The translations under genes were made by a program, and so were the position numbers. A model generated the notes under the pieces. It saw only the letters and a program-made list of their open reading frames with translations, ran no database searches and was not told where the DNA came from. A stretch of 64,000 nt of DNA from Chitinophaga varians (GTDB taxonomy: Bacteria; Bacteroidota; Bacteroidia; Chitinophagales; Chitinophagaceae), in NCBI RefSeq assembly GCF_012641275.1, contig NZ_JABAIA010000002.1, positions 1,364,001 to 1,428,000 of the forward strand. Reading direction: 5' to 3'. Of the stretch, positions 62,358 through 64,000 are shown one piece after another (the first letter of the stretch is position 1; each line of letters starts with the position of its first letter).

Positions 62358-64000
62358 TTATAAAGATTTCAAACTTTCCGTTATCGCCAGGATTTTTGCT
62401 TCGGCGTCTGCTTTCTTGCGTCTTTCAGCCTCTACAACTTCCGGTTTGGCATTTTGAACGAACCGTTCGTTGGCCAGTTTGTTTTCCACTGACTTCAGGA
62501 AGCCCTGTTGATACTCGAGATCTTTGAGCAGGGATTCTTTCTGTGCGGTGGTGTCCAGTACTGTTTCGGTACCGAGGTAGAATTTATCTTTCTGTACCAC
62601 GAGCGTAATACAGCCGGGCACCGCTTCCTGTACGTAATGTACTGCTTTTGCATTGACCTGTTTGGCGATGGTGTCTTCAATTTGTTTGAAGGCATTCTCG
62701 TGTTTGGTTTCGATATGCAGTACAATCGGGTCTTTGGGTTTGATCTGGTTTTTAACGCGGGCGTCGCGGATGCCGGTGATCACTTCCTGTGCCAGTACGC
62801 CTTCCAGCAGGGCGGCATGTACCGGGGCGGCAGGGGTGGTGAATTGTTTCATCATCAGTACATCAGCTTCGTCGCGTACTTTCAGCAACTGGTATATCTC
62901 TTCCGTGATGAACGGCATGTACGGGTGCAGCAGTTGCATCAGTTGTTCGAAGAAAGATACCGTCTGGGCGTATACCGCAGCGGAGATGGGTTGTTCGAAA
63001 CCAGGTTTAACCCATTCGAGGTACCAGCCGCAGAAATCGTCCCAGATGAGGCTGTACAAGGCTTTCAGGCCTTCGCTGAGACGGAAGTCGTTATGCAGGG
63101 AGGCTACCTGTGCCTGTACTTCGTTCAGGCGGCTTTGGAACCATCTGATCGGGAAGAGGCCGGAAGCGTCCACATCGTCAGCAGCCTGACGGGATTCCCA
63201 CATTTTCACCAGCTTCAGGGCGTTCCATATTTTATTGTTGAAGTTACGGCCCTGGTCGCAGCTGGAAGTATCGAACAGCAGGTCGTTACCGGCCGGAGAG
63301 CTGATCATTACGCCAAAACGTACGGCGTCGGCGCCGTAGCTGTGAATGAGCTCCAGCAGGTCGGGTGAGTTGCCAAGTTGTTTACTCATTTTGCGGCCTT
63401 CCTTGTCTCTTACCATGCCGGTAAAGTACACGTCGCTGAAAGGCTTTTGCCCGTTGAATTCCAGGCCGGCCATGATCATGCGCGCCACCCAGAAGAAAAT
63501 GATATCCTGGCCGGTCACCAGTACGGAACCGGGGTAGTAGTATTTGTAATCTTCGTTGTCCGGGCTGGAAATACCGTTGAACACTTCCATGGGCCAGAGC
63601 CAGGAAGAGAACCAGGTATCCAGGCAGTCTTCGTCCTGTTTCAGGTCTGCCGCGGTGAGTGTGATGCCCTTCTTTGCAAACTGCGCTACTGCTTCTTCCG
63701 CAGTGGCGGCCACCTCGAAGGTGCCGTCAGCAGTGTACCAGGCAGGGATCTGTTGTCCCCACCAGAGCTGACGGGAGATACACCAGTCCTTCACGTTTTC
63801 CATCCAGTATTTGTACGTCGCGAGGAAGCGGTCGCCGGGATGTATTTTTACGTCACCTTCCACAACTGCGTCCAGCGCCGGTTTGGCGATATCGGCCATT
63901 TTTACGAACCACTGGGTGGAGATGCGCGGTTCCACTACCGTAGTAGGGTTACGTTGACTGTAGCCCAGGCGGGTAGTATAGGCTTCTTCTTTCACCAGCT
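62358..64000 (-). CDS. valS: Valine--tRNA ligase, C-terminal part (runs off the window)
   Basis: About 547 C-terminal residues of a class I aminoacyl-tRNA synthetase that charges tRNA-Val. Visible parts: STQWFVKM and the SRQLWWGQQIPAW block, DCLDTWFSSWLWP, the KMSKQLGNSPDLLE catalytic loop (KMSKS-type, at about 63380-63392), the anticodon-binding helical domain, and a C-terminal coiled coil (about the last 70 residues, LLKDLEYQQGFLKSVENKLAN) that is a ValRS hallmark. The 5' end including HIGH lies beyond base 64000. Confidence 0.96.
   Translation of the reverse strand, partial: LVKEEAYTTRLGYSQRNPTTVVEPRISTQWFVKMADIAKPALDAVVEGDVKIHPGDRFLATYKYWMENVKDWCISRQLWWGQQIPAWYTADGTFEVAATAEEAVAQFAKKGITLTAADLKQDEDCLDTWFSSWLWPMEVFNGISSPDNEDYKYYYPGSVLVTGQDIIFFWVARMIMAGLEFNGQKPFSDVYFTGMVRDKEGRKMSKQLGNSPDLLELIHSYGADAVRFGVMISSPAGNDLLFDTSSCDQGRNFNNKIWNALKLVKMWESRQAADDVDASGLFPIRWFQSRLNEVQAQVASLHNDFRLSEGLKALYSLIWDDFCGWYLEWVKPGFEQPISAAVYAQTVSFFEQLMQLLHPYMPFITEEIYQLLKVRDEADVLMMKQFTTPAAPVHAALLEGVLAQEVITGIRDARVKNQIKPKDPIVLHIETKHENAFKQIEDTIAKQVNAKAVHYVQEAVPGCITLVVQKDKFYLGTETVLDTTAQKESLLKDLEYQQGFLKSVENKLANERFVQNAKPEVVEAERRKKADAEAKILAITESLKSL

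Overview
The window reads as chromosomal DNA of a Bacteroidota bacterium, most likely a Chitinophaga-like member of the Chitinophagaceae. The support is a subtilase with a type IX secretion C-terminal sorting domain, a FecI/FecR-type sigma/anti-sigma pair, LytS-type and hybrid histidine kinases, an S46 peptidase, fused SecDF, many lipoproteins with an SSC or AAC lipobox, and promoters matching the Bacteroidota form (TTTG, about 19 nt, then TAnnTTTG). No tRNA, rRNA, CRISPR array, prophage or insertion sequence was recognised. Most genes are core or conserved, and both strands are tightly packed.

Layout. 1-1.9 kb: yceD-like/rpmF/plsX operon (minus). 2.1-8.8 kb: a PAS-hybrid kinase with its own receiver and HPt, fructosamine-kinase-like and DUF3810 genes, an arginase-family enzyme, an acyl-CoA dehydrogenase. 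8.9-17.5 kb: YggS, a TlpA-like lipoprotein, YtxH, an SRPBCC protein, a TPR-like protein, DUF1080, DUF4272 and DUF885 proteins. 17.5-19.6 kb: an RNA-repair operon (RNA ligase plus HD-Pnk) behind a structured leader that may encode a small RNA. 19.7-21.4 kb: orphan ECF sigma/anti-sigma pair. 21.5-30.2 kb: dcd, then a rightward run of PPTase, aroK, DUF423, an alpha/beta hydrolase, ftsK, lolA-like and lpdA. 30.3-39.8 kb: a proteolysis neighbourhood with a T9SS subtilase, three tandem HEIGH-type metalloprotease lipoproteins (the third with a broken catalytic motif), a degenerate LytS-like kinase and an S46 dipeptidyl-peptidase. 39.8-47.4 kb: methyltransferase, methylmalonyl-CoA mutase catalytic subunit, M23 peptidase, aminotransferase, DUF4397 lipoprotein and class-A-beta-lactamase-like hydrolase. 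47.6-54 kb: secDF, then a leftward nusB/DUF1573/yajC/coaE/IscA-like group. 54-64 kb: groESL, two FKBP lipoproteins, sdaA, a large outer-membrane-type HExxH/propeller/barrel protein, a small secreted protein and the 3' part of valS.

Two repeat classes cut across this layout. Ten intergenic long inverted repeats, mostly 108-129 bp, have arms built from 7- or 8-bp periodic units (ATTACGA-type, or AT-rich octads). Eight of them abut or include stop codons, and several exactly fill an intergenic gap. A second class, a 24-bp REP-like palindrome, occurs twice. One copy forms the 3' end of an IscA-family gene and replaces the C-terminal cysteine motif. The periodic-arm elements, the RNA-repair operon with its leader, and the metalloprotease triplication with a pseudoenzyme copy are the most interesting items.
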